DNA of 64,000 nt from Undibacterium sp. YM2 (GTDB lineage: Bacteria; Pseudomonadota; Gammaproteobacteria; Burkholderiales; Burkholderiaceae_D). A program made the translations under genes and the position numbers. The notes beneath the pieces were generated by a model that was not told the DNA's origin, ran no database searches, and was given only the letters and a program-made list of their open reading frames with translations. The stretch covers positions 5,084,001 to 5,148,000 of the forward strand of contig NZ_AP018441.1 in the NCBI RefSeq assembly GCF_009937975.1, read 5' to 3'. The number at the start of each line of letters is the position of its first letter. Positions within the stretch are counted from its first letter, which is position 1. Below are positions 43,016-51,796 of the stretch, piece by piece.

Positions 43016-44128
43016 ATGACTTTCCAAACTTGGGAAAACCCTATGGGTACCGATGGCTTTGAGTTTATCGAGTACGCAGCACCCGATCCAAAAGCACTCG
43101 GCGAATTATTCGTCACCATGGGTTTTACCGCGATAGCCAAGCATCGCACCAAGGATGTAACCCTGTTCCGTCAAGGCGATGTGAATTTCATCATCAATGC
43201 AGAACCTGATTCTTTCGCACAAAAATTTGCCCGCAAACATGGCCAGTCTGTTTGCGCATTCGCTTTCCGCGTCAAGGATGCCAATGCTGCCTACAAGCGT
43301 GCACTGGAGCTGGGTGCCTGGGGTTTTGACAATAAAACCGGCCCTATGGAACTCAACATCCCTGCCATCAAAGGCATAGGCGATTCCCTGATTTATTTTG
43401 TTGACCGCTGGCATGGCAAAGATGGCGCGCAAGCAGGTGCCATCGGCAATATCAGTATCTATGATGCTGACTTTGTAGCTATCCCTGGTGTGGATTCCAA
43501 CCCGGTTGGCAAGGGCCTGACTTATATCGACCACCTGACCCACAATGTACACCGTGGCCGCATGAAGGAATGGGCAGATTTCTATGAAACCCTGTTCAAC
43601 TTCCGTGAAATCCGTTACTTCGATATCGCTGGCAAACACACAGGCCTGAAGTCGAAAGCCATGACTTCTCCTTGCGGCAAAATCCGTATCCCTATCAATG
43701 AATCTTCGGATGACAAATCCCAGATCGCTGAGTACCTGGACCTCTACCACGGCGAAGGCGTGCAGCATATCGCCATGGGCACGGACAATATTTATGACAC
43801 AGTTGGCGGCATGAAAGCCAATGGCGTCGTATTTCAGGACACTATAGAAACTTATTACGACCTGGTAGACCGTCGCCTGCCTGGCCACGGTGAAAACCTG
43901 GAAGAATTGCGTAAGCTACGCATTCTGATTGATGGCAAGAGCACAGAAACATCACGTGAATTGCTGTTGCAGATTTTCACGACGACAGTTATCGGCCCTA
44001 TCTTCTTTGAAATCATACAGCGCAAGGGCGACCAGGGTTTTGGCGAAGGTAATTTCCGCGCACTGTTTGAATCTATTGAGCTCGATCAGATCCGTCGTGG
44101 CGTCATCAAAGACGAAACCGTTGCGTGA
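43016..44128 (+). CDS. hpd: 4-hydroxyphenylpyruvate dioxygenase
   Basis: A 370-residue Fe(II) enzyme that converts 4-hydroxyphenylpyruvate to homogentisate in tyrosine breakdown. Two vicinal-oxygen-chelate domains are seen. The iron ligands are His in TYIDHLTHNV, His in GEGVQHIAMG and Glu in PIFFEIIQRKGD. The C-terminal helix region GNFRALFESIELDQIRRG is typical. The start at 43016 has GAGGAGA upstream; the frame continues back to 42974 but without support. The next gene, phhA, makes tyrosine from phenylalanine, so the pair feeds one pathway. The Lrp gene is divergent. Confidence 0.96.
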   Translation: MTFQTWENPMGTDGFEFIEYAAPDPKALGELFVTMGFTAIAKHRTKDVTLFRQGDVNFIINAEPDSFAQKFARKHGQSVCAFAFRVKDANAAYKRALELGAWGFDNKTGPMELNIPAIKGIGDSLIYFVDRWHGKDGAQAGAIGNISIYDADFVAIPGVDSNPVGKGLTYIDHLTHNVHRGRMKEWADFYETLFNFREIRYFDIAGKHTGLKSKAMTSPCGKIRIPINESSDDKSQIAEYLDLYHGEGVQHIAMGTDNIYDTVGGMKANGVVFQDTIETYYDLVDRRLPGHGENLEELRKLRILIDGKSTETSRELLLQIFTTTVIGPIFFEIIQRKGDQGFGEGNFRALFESIELDQIRRGVIKDETVA

Positions 44129-44203
44129 TTTTTGTCAATAGCTAATGGAGATATGAAAGAGGCTGGTTATCATCTTGATGCTGGCCTTTTTCACTGAAAA
44201 AAT

Positions 44204-45109
44204 ATGGATACTATCGCTACTCCCGCTACTGCTGACACGACCGTCAGCAACGACGATTTTCTGGCCACCGTTGCCGAAAAATCCAATGGTGCAGCCCTGC
44301 GTGGCAATTATGAAAAAGCCGATGATCATTATGTCGTAGCACAAGACTGGGCTGCCTATACAGAAGAAGAACACGCACTTTGGCGCAAGCTTTATCAGCG
44401 CCAGATGGAACTCTTGCCTGGCCGCGCCTGCGACGAGTTCATAGAAGCACTGCACAAGATGGATGCCTCGAGTGGCATACCAAAATTTGAGCGCACTTCA
44501 GAGGAATTGTTTGCCGCTACTGGCTGGCGCATTGTGGCCGTGCCCGGGTTGATTCCTGAGCTGACTTTCTTCGAGCACCTGGCTAACCGCCGCTTTCCCA
44601 TCACGGTATGGTTGCGCAAGCCTGAAGAGTTCAATTACATTGTCGAACCTGACGTCTTCCACGACTATTTCGGCCATGTACCACTGCTGTTCAATCCGGT
44701 CTTTGCTGACTATATGCAGCTGTATGGCAAGGGTGGTTTGAAGGCGATGAAACTCGGTGGTCTGGACTTCCTGGCCCGCCTTTACTGGTACACAGTGGAG
44801 TTTGGCCTGATCAAGACGGACAAGGGTTTGCGCATCTATGGCGCGGGCATCCTGTCATCAGGCGGTGAAGTCGAATACTGCCTGAAACCAGGTACGCCTT
44901 CACGCCATATCCATCTTGACATAGAACGCTGCCTGCAAACCCTGTACAAGATAGACAGCTTCCAGGAAACTTATTTTGTCATCGACAATTTCCAGCAATT
45001 GTTTGATGGCACGGCACCGGATTTCACACCTTATTATGAGCGCCTGAAACAGCTTGATGCCTTGCCAGCCAATACCCTGTTGCCAGGTGAAGTGGAATTG
45101 CTGCCGTAA
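44204..45109 (+). CDS. phhA: Phenylalanine 4-monooxygenase
   Basis: A 301-residue pterin- and iron-dependent hydroxylase making tyrosine from phenylalanine. The iron ligands are the two His of VFHDYFGHVP and Glu in YWYTVEFGL. Conserved VPGLIPELTFFEHLANRRFP lies upstream. The length fits bacterial PhhA with a longer N-terminus. It lies 75 bases after hpd and is probably in the same operon. A strong hairpin follows the gene. Confidence 0.96.
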   Translation: MDTIATPATADTTVSNDDFLATVAEKSNGAALRGNYEKADDHYVVAQDWAAYTEEEHALWRKLYQRQMELLPGRACDEFIEALHKMDASSGIPKFERTSEELFAATGWRIVAVPGLIPELTFFEHLANRRFPITVWLRKPEEFNYIVEPDVFHDYFGHVPLLFNPVFADYMQLYGKGGLKAMKLGGLDFLARLYWYTVEFGLIKTDKGLRIYGAGILSSGGEVEYCLKPGTPSRHIHLDIERCLQTLYKIDSFQETYFVIDNFQQLFDGTAPDFTPYYERLKQLDALPANTLLPGEVELLP

Positions 45110-45133
45110 GTCTGCCTTGAAAATGAAAAAATG

Positions 45134-45163
45134 AAATGGGAGCATCAGGCGATGCTCCCATTT
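45134..45163. terminator. Bidirectional intrinsic terminator
   Basis: AAATGGGAGCATC (45134-45146), loop AGGC, then GATGCTCCCATTT (45151-45163): a perfect 13-bp stem with A-rich and T-rich flanks on the two sides. It lies between the convergent phhA and DUF2147 genes and can serve both. Confidence 0.9.
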
Positions 45164-45694
45164 TTATTTTTGCGCCGTGATGATGTTCGATACCCGGGTC
45201 CACACCTGGGTACGGCCATTTTCTGGCTTGTCCTTGTAGGCCGTGACTTCCAGCTCAGTCGGGCTCAGCATGCGCATCTGGCAAGCATAGGTCTGGCCAT
45301 CGGCGCGGTTAAAAATCTTGCCTGACCAGGTGTCGGCATTGCCTGGTGTAAAACCTTCCATGATGGTCTTGCCCAATACCTGTGCTGCGGATGCAGGCGT
45401 TGCGGCACTACCCATCGCAGTCATGTTGCTCAAATTCGCCGTATCATTGACCTTGCTGACTTTGCCGCACAAAGCATCGCCGCAATTGCTGATTTGCACT
45501 TCCAGGCTACCGCTCTGGGTCAGCCAGGTACCGGCGACTGCGCCAGCCTTGCTACTGGCAAGATGCTGGGCCTGAATTTCAGCTTCCACAGGTGCCAGGT
45601 AGTAATCAGACAAACCAGCCTGCTGCGCCTGCGCAGACCAGGCAGTCATCAATAAAGTGGCGAAAGTGCTGATAACGATCATTTGCTTTTTCAT
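45164..45694 (-). CDS. Exported DUF2147 protein
   Basis: A 176-residue protein with a signal peptide (MIVISTFATLLMTAWSAQAQ) and a DUF2147 domain: AGTWLTQSGSLEVQISNCGD, ALCGKVSKV, WSGKIFNRADGQTYACQM and a closing WTRV. DUF2147 proteins are small periplasmic beta-sheet proteins of unknown function. The cysteine pair in the GD-A-LCGK region is conserved in the family. There are no operon partners. Confidence 0.88.
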   Translation of the reverse strand: MKKQMIVISTFATLLMTAWSAQAQQAGLSDYYLAPVEAEIQAQHLASSKAGAVAGTWLTQSGSLEVQISNCGDALCGKVSKVNDTANLSNMTAMGSAATPASAAQVLGKTIMEGFTPGNADTWSGKIFNRADGQTYACQMRMLSPTELEVTAYKDKPENGRTQVWTRVSNIITAQK

Positions 45695-45912
45695 GTCAGT
45701 TCTCCTTGAGTTGTCGAGGTGATGAAGTCATCACGGCCATGTCATTAGACAAGCGCAAGGTATCTGGCAGATGTCAGGAAATGCCATATTTGCATCTACA
45801 TATGTTTCTACAGCGCCCAGATACACTGGGATACAAAAGATTTTGCCTCTGTCACGATTTAGGCTATAAAGCCCTATGAGCGTAGCGAATAGATGAGCAC
45901 AAAGCCCGACAC

Positions 45913-46659
45913 ATGGAAAACACAGAATCCCCGGATCACATCCTCATCGTTGATGATGATGCAGAAATACGCGAACTGACTGCACTGTACCTGCGCAAGA
46001 ATGGCAACAAGGTCAGTACGGCTGCGGGTGGCAAACAAATGCGCGCCTTGCTGGAAGGCAGTGCCATCGACCTCATCGTGCTAGATATCATGATGCCGGG
46101 CGAAGATGGTTTGAGCCTGTGCCGTGAATTACGCTCCGGCCCGCACAAAGTCATTCCCCTGTTTTTTCTGACGGCACGCGCTGAAGAAACTGACCGCATC
46201 GTCGGCCTGGAAATGGGTGCCGACGATTATCTGACCAAGCCTTTCGCCGCACGGGAATTGCTGGCACGCATCAAGGCGGTCTTGCGCCGTACACGCATGC
46301 TCCCGCCTAAATTGCGCGAACAAAAACCACCTGCGATGCTGCAATTTGGTGATTGGCAACTTGATACCCTGGCGCGCCATCTGCTCGATAAAGATGGTGT
46401 CATGGTCACACTCAGCGGGGCCGAATACCGTTTGCTGCAAGTCTTTGTCGAGCACCCGCAGCGCGTGCTGAACCGTGACCAGTTACTGAACCTGACGCAG
46501 GGTCGTGATGCCGACCTGTTCGAACGCTCGATAGATTTGCTGGTCAGCCGCCTGCGCCAGCATTTGCGTGATGATGCGCGCGAGCCACGCTATATCAAAA
46601 CCGTGCGCAGTGAAGGTTATGTATTTTGTGCTCAGGTCACAGCACCCGAGGAGGTCTGA
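45913..46659 (+). CDS. OmpR-type response regulator
   Basis: 248 residues. The receiver domain has acidic pocket VDDDAE, phosphoacceptor Asp in LIVLDIMMPGEDG, Thr in FFLTARAEE and Lys in LTKPFAARELL. The C-terminal winged helix DNA-binding domain has SGAEYRLLQVFVEHP, RVLNRDQLL and RYIKTVRSEGYVF. Its stop overlaps the start of the partner kinase (TGATG). Confidence 0.95.
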   Translation: MENTESPDHILIVDDDAEIRELTALYLRKNGNKVSTAAGGKQMRALLEGSAIDLIVLDIMMPGEDGLSLCRELRSGPHKVIPLFFLTARAEETDRIVGLEMGADDYLTKPFAARELLARIKAVLRRTRMLPPKLREQKPPAMLQFGDWQLDTLARHLLDKDGVMVTLSGAEYRLLQVFVEHPQRVLNRDQLLNLTQGRDADLFERSIDLLVSRLRQHLRDDAREPRYIKTVRSEGYVFCAQVTAPEEV

Positions 46660-47999
46660 TGCACATCATAGAAAGCCCGCACTGGCCGCACACCCTGTTT
46701 GGCCGCCTGTGCCTGATCTTGCTCAGCGCGCTGCTGATGGCCTATGCGCTGTCGTTTGCCTCGTCGCAATGGGACAAAATGCAGGTCAGAAAAAATCATA
46801 TGGTTTACTCAGTTGGCAAGGATGTCGCCAATGCGATTTCATTTCTTGACCGGCTGCCAGTCAATGAACGTCAGGGCTGGTTGGATAAACTTGCCCGCAA
46901 CAACTATGAATATACTTTGCAGGCCGCCCCCGCTGATGCCAAGGACAACATCGACCTGGACATTGCCAACGAGGCGATAGAGGCTATCAAAAATAATCTG
47001 GAGCATCCGGCAAAAATCAGGATCAGCGTACGTACTGAAAACGATAAAAAAATCCTGCAGTTGCATCTGGCCCTGAGCGATGGCGCGCCGCTCGCCGTGC
47101 GCCTGGCTGCAACGCCATACACCATACAATGGAACATGTTCTCGCTACTCTGCGTACAGCTTGCCATCATCATGTTGGCAACCTGGCTGGCCGTCAGGAC
47201 GGCGACGCGCCCACTGGCCATGCTGGCCGACGCTGCCGATGCGATGGTCAAGCCAGGCGCCAGACCACAGTTCCCTGCCCGCGCGCCACGGGAAGTATTC
47301 CGTGCAGCGACTGCCTTCCAGAATATGCAGGAACGTATAGACACTTACCTGGCCGAACGCATGCAAATCCTGGCCTCCATCACCCACGACCTGCAAACCC
47401 CCATCACCCGCCTGCGCCTGCGTACCGAACTCATGGAAGACGATACCCATAGGGACAAAATGCAGGCAGACCTGCACGCCATGCAAAAACTGGTGGAACA
47501 GGGTCTGGCCTATGCCAAGGTGCAAAATCAACTGCAAGCCGACCAGGAAGCCACCAGCAAGATCAATCTCGACGCTTTGGCTGGCAGCCTGGCACAGGAC
47601 TATTGCGACACCGGCCAGCAGGTCAGCCTTCACGGCCATACCCACCAGACTCTGCAAACCCGCCCCCTGGCCCTGTCCCGCCTGCTCGGCAACCTCATCG
47701 ACAATGCCCTGAAGTTTGGTGGTGAAGTAGAACTTATTTTAAGTAGCGATACACAGCACGCAATCATCACGGTACAGGACAGAGGCCCAGGCATCCCGGA
47801 AGAACAATGGGAAGCCGTCATGCAACCCTTTGTGCGGCTAGAATCTTCCCGTAACCGAGAGACTGGCGGCGCAGGTCTTGGACTGGCGATAGTGGCACAA
47901 CTGGCGCTGCAATTACATGCACAAATACAGTTTGCCAATCGTGAAGGTGGCGGCTTGGCGGTGAGTGTCAGATTGCCTTTGCAGACTGCGGTGGGGTAG
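46659..47999 (+). CDS. EnvZ-like sensor histidine kinase
   Basis: 446 residues. The first transmembrane helix is RLCLILLSALLMAYALSF, then a periplasmic domain of about 130 residues, a second helix (LLCVQLAIIMLATWLAV), HAMP, HisKA with ASITHDLQTPITRLRLR, and HATPase with NLIDNALKFGG, DRGPGIPEE and GGAGLGLAIV. The ATG at 46659 overlaps the regulator stop, and GAGGAGG precedes it. The stimulus is unknown. Confidence 0.95.
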   Translation: MHIIESPHWPHTLFGRLCLILLSALLMAYALSFASSQWDKMQVRKNHMVYSVGKDVANAISFLDRLPVNERQGWLDKLARNNYEYTLQAAPADAKDNIDLDIANEAIEAIKNNLEHPAKIRISVRTENDKKILQLHLALSDGAPLAVRLAATPYTIQWNMFSLLCVQLAIIMLATWLAVRTATRPLAMLADAADAMVKPGARPQFPARAPREVFRAATAFQNMQERIDTYLAERMQILASITHDLQTPITRLRLRTELMEDDTHRDKMQADLHAMQKLVEQGLAYAKVQNQLQADQEATSKINLDALAGSLAQDYCDTGQQVSLHGHTHQTLQTRPLALSRLLGNLIDNALKFGGEVELILSSDTQHAIITVQDRGPGIPEEQWEAVMQPFVRLESSRNRETGGAGLGLAIVAQLALQLHAQIQFANREGGGLAVSVRLPLQTAVG

Positions 48000-48053
48000 G
48001 TTTAATCGGTGAGTAGTTGATCGTGAAGAATGTGAGTGGCGGTCATGGTGACC

Positions 48054-48112
48054 TTGCTGTTGAATTTGACTTTGCTGTTGAATTTGACTTTGCTGTTGAA
48101 TTTGACTTTGCA
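48054..48112. repeat. 18-bp tandem repeat
   Basis: TTGCTGTTGAATTTGACT is repeated three times without mismatch (48054-48071, 48072-48089, 48090-48107), then a partial unit runs into the dispersed repeat. It could vary in copy number between strains. It lies in a 534-bp gap without a gene. Confidence 0.92.
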
Positions 48113-48420
48113 GTTGCTTTTGACTTTTGCCGTTCCCATGTGTAGCCGCCATTTGTGCAGTACAGAAAATGGATCAAGAAGAGCCGCTGTCTGAGCGTAG
48201 CGAGTTTCGGATCTTCCCATTTTTTGTACTGCACAAATGGGAACCCCGAAGGGGCGGCTACGCCTGGGTCGCCTTTCTTTGAATTCTTTCTTTGGCGACG
48301 CAAAGAAAGAATTTCGGCTGCCGGGCCGAGACCCGGCTTGTTTCTACGAAGGGCTATTGTTTTAGGCAAAGTAAGCATCTAACAAGCGACACGGCATACT
48401 AAGAACGCCGCTGGACTCCG
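48113..48420. repeat. Long dispersed intergenic repeat, copy 2
   Basis: Shares with 41868-42236 the start GTTGCTTTTGACTTTTGCCG, the central TTTTTTGTACTGCACAAA, the hairpin GAATTCTTTCTTT / AAAGAAAGAATTT and the word GGCTGCCGGGCCGAGACCCG, and ends at AACGCCGCTGGA. The inserted stretch of copy 1 is missing here. No gene is seen in the rest of the gap up to 48533. Confidence 0.88.
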
Positions 48421-48533
48421 GCCAAAAGCATGCTGGAATGACGTTAACTATATTAGAGTCAATTTGAAAGTCTAGCAGCTAGGTAAGTATGAGAAAGTCA
48501 TCAAGCCCATCCGCATTAAATCGCAGACTTCGC

Positions 48534-49355
48534 TCACACCCTCCAATACTCCCCCTCCGCCCTCTCCATCAATCCATTCATAATAAACTCCCGCCGCAAG
48601 GTCGCAAAGTCAGAATGAAACTGCAGCAAGAAGCTATTGATATCAGCCTCCACATACCGCCGCTCAAACTGTAATTGCTCCACCAGCCAGCGCAAGATCA
48701 CCAGTCGCTTTTTACGCTGCTCAGGAATACTCACCAGCCGTCCATCCTTGACGAAAGACTTCATCACCCGCTCAGCCTCGACTTCAGTGGATTGCAAATC
48801 CAGCATGATCTGAGAGGCATCCCAGTTCGCCTTGAAACGTTCAGTCCGGCTGGATTGCAGACGTTGCTGCGCCAGATTTAGCCAGCTCGCGCTGCCGTAA
48901 CCCTGCACCAGATCACGCCCGATAACGTCCCAATATTCAGCAGCAGCACTGACACCCAATGCCTGCAAATAATCACTGGTGACGACGAGGTATTGCTTGC
49001 GGTAAGGCAGCAAATAGCCAGCTTCATTCGCCTGCAATTGCGCCTGTGCTTCGGCATAGCTGGCATACCAGTGATTGATAAAGACCGACACTTCAGGACC
49101 ATGCCAGAAGTCACCCATGTCTTCACCAGGTTTGGCTTCGCCACCGAGGACGATGCGGGCATGTTCCCAGTTCTGGAAACCGACATCAGCTGCTGCCAGA
49201 TTCATGCAGTGTTTGAGTTGCCAGCTCCCGGGGATTTCCCACTGGCGCTGGCGGCTTAAGATCAGGGCGCGTTTGCTGGCTGCGGTATTGCGCGTCTCCA
49301 GCAGTTTTTGCAATAAACGGGCGCGTGTTTTGATTTCTGTAGTAAGTGCGTTCAT
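48534..49355 (-). CDS. DUF2087-domain protein
   Basis: 273 residues. The C-terminal 80 or so match DUF2087: KRLVILRWLVEQLQFERRYV, then DINSFLLQFHSDFATLRREF and a final EGEYWRV. This is a winged-helix-like module. The N-terminal part (WHGPEVSVFINHWYASYAEA and the preceding helix-rich segment) is of a type I do not recognise. Function unknown; a regulatory role is possible from the fold. No operon partner. Confidence 0.8.
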   Translation of the reverse strand: MNALTTEIKTRARLLQKLLETRNTAASKRALILSRQRQWEIPGSWQLKHCMNLAAADVGFQNWEHARIVLGGEAKPGEDMGDFWHGPEVSVFINHWYASYAEAQAQLQANEAGYLLPYRKQYLVVTSDYLQALGVSAAAEYWDVIGRDLVQGYGSASWLNLAQQRLQSSRTERFKANWDASQIMLDLQSTEVEAERVMKSFVKDGRLVSIPEQRKKRLVILRWLVEQLQFERRYVEADINSFLLQFHSDFATLRREFIMNGLMERAEGEYWRV

Positions 49356-49591
49356 GCTGCAGCTCCAGTCAATATGGGCTGTTGTGTGATGAACAATGGT
49401 GGGCAGTACGACGATAACATGATGAACTCCAGTTCGCTTATCGACGACCCGCTGACGTCAAACGAAACATGGCAATTATCACATTAGTATGGATGTGCAT
49501 TTGCAGGGTGAGAGCCTCTTTTGCGGGCAGGCGCCCCTTAGCACCTGTGCCGCGATTGTAGGCGCGCTTCCGGATTTCGTCAACCATGCAA

Positions 49592-50209
49592 CTAATGCAA
49601 GGCTGGCAAACTGGCGAGGGACGCACCCAGGACAATCAGGACAGCGCCGATGAAACGATTCAATATCACTTGCTGCCTGAGCATACCTGCACGCAGGCGA
49701 TGATCTGAAAAGAACAGGGCAACCAGGCTGAACCATATCCAGTGCGCGGCAGACATGAACAAGCCATAGCCAAATTGTGCCAGCAGGCTGGTATCAACTT
49801 GCACGACCTGGGTATAAGTGCTCAGGACAAATAAAGTGGTTTTGGGATTAAAGGCATTGGTCATGAAACCTGCACGCAAGGCCGCCAGATTATTTAATGA
49901 CTGCCCCTCTCCAGCTTCTGTACTGACGACAGCACGGGCAAAAAAAGTCTGGTAACCGATATAAATCAAATAAATCGCACCGATGATCTTGATGGCGAAA
50001 TACAGGCTGGGAGATTTGGCAATCAACAGCCCCACACCCAACATGGTGTACATCACATGCACTTGCACACCCAGTGATATGCCGCCAGCAGCCAGCAGGC
50101 CCGCACGGCGGCCATACAGATAACTGTTTCTGGTGACCATGGCAAAGTCAGCCCCAGGACTGATGACAGCCAGAATGGTGATGATGGCGACGGCAATGAG
50201 TTCTGTCAT
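49592..50209 (-). CDS. LysE/RhtB-family amino acid exporter
   Basis: A 205-residue inner-membrane protein with about six hydrophobic helices. The family motif near the start is ISPGADFAMVTRNSYLYGRR, followed by GISLGVQVHVMYTMLGVGLL and KIIGAIYLIYIGYQ. The ATG at 50209 (MTELIAVAII) has GAGGA upstream, better than the ATG five codons before. It is divergent from a LysR gene, the usual pairing for exporters induced by the exported amino acid. Confidence 0.93.
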   Translation of the reverse strand: MTELIAVAIITILAVISPGADFAMVTRNSYLYGRRAGLLAAGGISLGVQVHVMYTMLGVGLLIAKSPSLYFAIKIIGAIYLIYIGYQTFFARAVVSTEAGEGQSLNNLAALRAGFMTNAFNPKTTLFVLSTYTQVVQVDTSLLAQFGYGLFMSAAHWIWFSLVALFFSDHRLRAGMLRQQVILNRFIGAVLIVLGASLASLPALH

Positions 50210-50252
50210 TTTTTTCCTCAGCATAAGAAATATTTAATTGTGATTAAACATC

Positions 50253-50264
50253 ACACATATGTGT
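50253..50264. promoter_or_regulatory. Palindrome ACACATATGTGT in the lysE/lysR control region
   Basis: A perfect 12-bp palindrome lies between the divergent exporter and LysR genes. Its core ACATATGT recurs at 50330-50337, across the LysR start codon. This suggests operator sites for regulation and self-repression by the LysR protein, inferred from placement. Confidence 0.5.
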
Positions 50265-50333
50265 ATTCTGAAGCCCAGCATTAATTATAAAAATCGATGT
50301 ATACTCAGTTATATCATTGAGAAAATCTCACAT

Positions 50334-51239
50334 ATGTCCAGACACCTGCCATCCCTGAATGCGATACGCGTATTTGAAGCCGCCGCCCGCCATTTGAGCC
50401 TGGTGAAGGCTGCGGAAGAATTACATGTGACTCACGGTGCAGTCAGCCGCCAGATCAAGCAACTGGAAGAAAACCTGGGCCTGGAATTGTTCGAACGCCG
50501 CAACCGCGCCATCTTTTTGACACGCGCCGGGCTGAGCCTGCAAGGCACTTGCACTGACATCATGCGACAACTGGAAGCAGGCTTGCGCCAACTCAGGCAG
50601 ACCGATGATCAGCCACTGGTCGTCTCTTGCGAACCAACGATAGCCATGCGCTGGCTGATCCCGCGCCTGGGTAAATTCAGGCAGCTACACCCTGAGCTGG
50701 AGATTCATTTATTCGCTGCTGGCGGTCCTGTCGATTTGCGGCACGGGCATATAGACCTGGCTTTGCGGCGCAATGATTTTGTCTGGGATGCAAACTACCA
50801 TGCAGCCAAAGTCGCCCGTGAATTGATCGCCCCGGTCTGCACATCAGGCCTGCTGAAACAGGGCAAACTGCAACTGAATCAGCAATGCCTGCTGCACACA
50901 GCAAGCCGCCCCGATGCATGGCCGCAATGGCAAAAGCTCAGCAGACAAACTGCACGTAGTAAAAGCCGGGCGACCTACGAACATTTTTACCTGAGCCTGC
51001 AGGCAGCTTGCGCTGGCCTGGGTGTCGTCATGGCATCGGCCTATATGGTGGAAGATGAAATCCGCAGCGGGCAACTCATCGCACCCCATGCTTTCATGGA
51101 AGACGGCACTGACTACGTCTTGCTGTCAGCCCTGCCCTTTGATGAAGACCCGCGCCGTCGGGCGTTTCTGGGATGGTTGCAGCAAGAACTGGAAGTGACG
51201 GCGCAGGCTGTCACTGGCGCGTTCAGTAAAATGCAGTAA
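50334..51239 (+). CDS. LysR-family regulator (GcvA-like)
   Basis: 301 residues. Helix-turn-helix: LPSLNAIRVFEAAARHLSLV, then AAEELHVTHGAVSRQIKQLE. The effector domain is of GcvA type. The start MSRHLPSLNA at 50334 is typical of this group; the longer frame back to 50259 lies in the control region. It is divergent from the LysE exporter, which it probably controls. Confidence 0.92.
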   Translation: MSRHLPSLNAIRVFEAAARHLSLVKAAEELHVTHGAVSRQIKQLEENLGLELFERRNRAIFLTRAGLSLQGTCTDIMRQLEAGLRQLRQTDDQPLVVSCEPTIAMRWLIPRLGKFRQLHPELEIHLFAAGGPVDLRHGHIDLALRRNDFVWDANYHAAKVARELIAPVCTSGLLKQGKLQLNQQCLLHTASRPDAWPQWQKLSRQTARSKSRATYEHFYLSLQAACAGLGVVMASAYMVEDEIRSGQLIAPHAFMEDGTDYVLLSALPFDEDPRRRAFLGWLQQELEVTAQAVTGAFSKMQ

Positions 51240-51303
51240 ATGTATTAGGACTTATGCAAAATTGGCTTTGACGATTTTTGCTTCGGCCATGCACAGAGCA
51301 CAA

Positions 51304-51731
51304 TGAACACAATAAATACAGCGAACCTCAACCCGTCATTCCCGCATGCTTTTAGCGGGAATCCATCGTTGATCAGCTACCCAGGCATTAAGGCCGATGG
51401 GGCCGATCAGGCATGGATACCCGCCTGCGCTCATTGCTGTCCGGAATAATTATCTTGACTTGTTCTGAAATCAATATATAGCCGACGTCCTGGCATTTTT
51501 TTCTGTGTCGGAGACTTGATTTTGCATTTGAATATCTTCTGCCAGCGGTCATGCTCAAAGCTCCTTCCCCTTCAAGGGGAAGGCTGGGATGGGGATGGGT
51601 TTCTGACGCAAATTCATTTACCGTTATTCGACCGAAACCCATCCCCACCCTATCCCTCCCCTTGAAAGGGAGGGGATCTGCGCGTCAGTTTTTGTCAAGC
51701 ACATTATTCCGGACAGCAGTGCGCCTGCGCG
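51304..51731. repeat. Mosaic of intergenic palindromes
   Basis: The 557-bp gap between lysR and lpxL has no gene but several repeats. TCCCGC / GCGGGA forms a hairpin near 51341-51360. CTGTCCGGAATAAT (51437-51450) is inverted at 51703-51716. Nested inside these are CCCCTTCAAGGGGAAGGCTG near 51567 with GATGGGTTTC (51594-51603) / GAAACCCATC (51634-51643), and TCCCCTTGAAAGGGAGGGG. The layout suggests one palindromic element inserted within another. Confidence 0.75.
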
Positions 51732-51796
51732 AGTATGACGAATTGGGAAGTACGGTAGGCTGCAAGCCTGGGGCGGTTTTGCGTAAGTCCTACGTA

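Noticed and set aside
48054..48112. CRISPR array
   Set aside because: The 18-bp units are directly adjacent without spacers and there are no cas genes; a simple tandem repeat.
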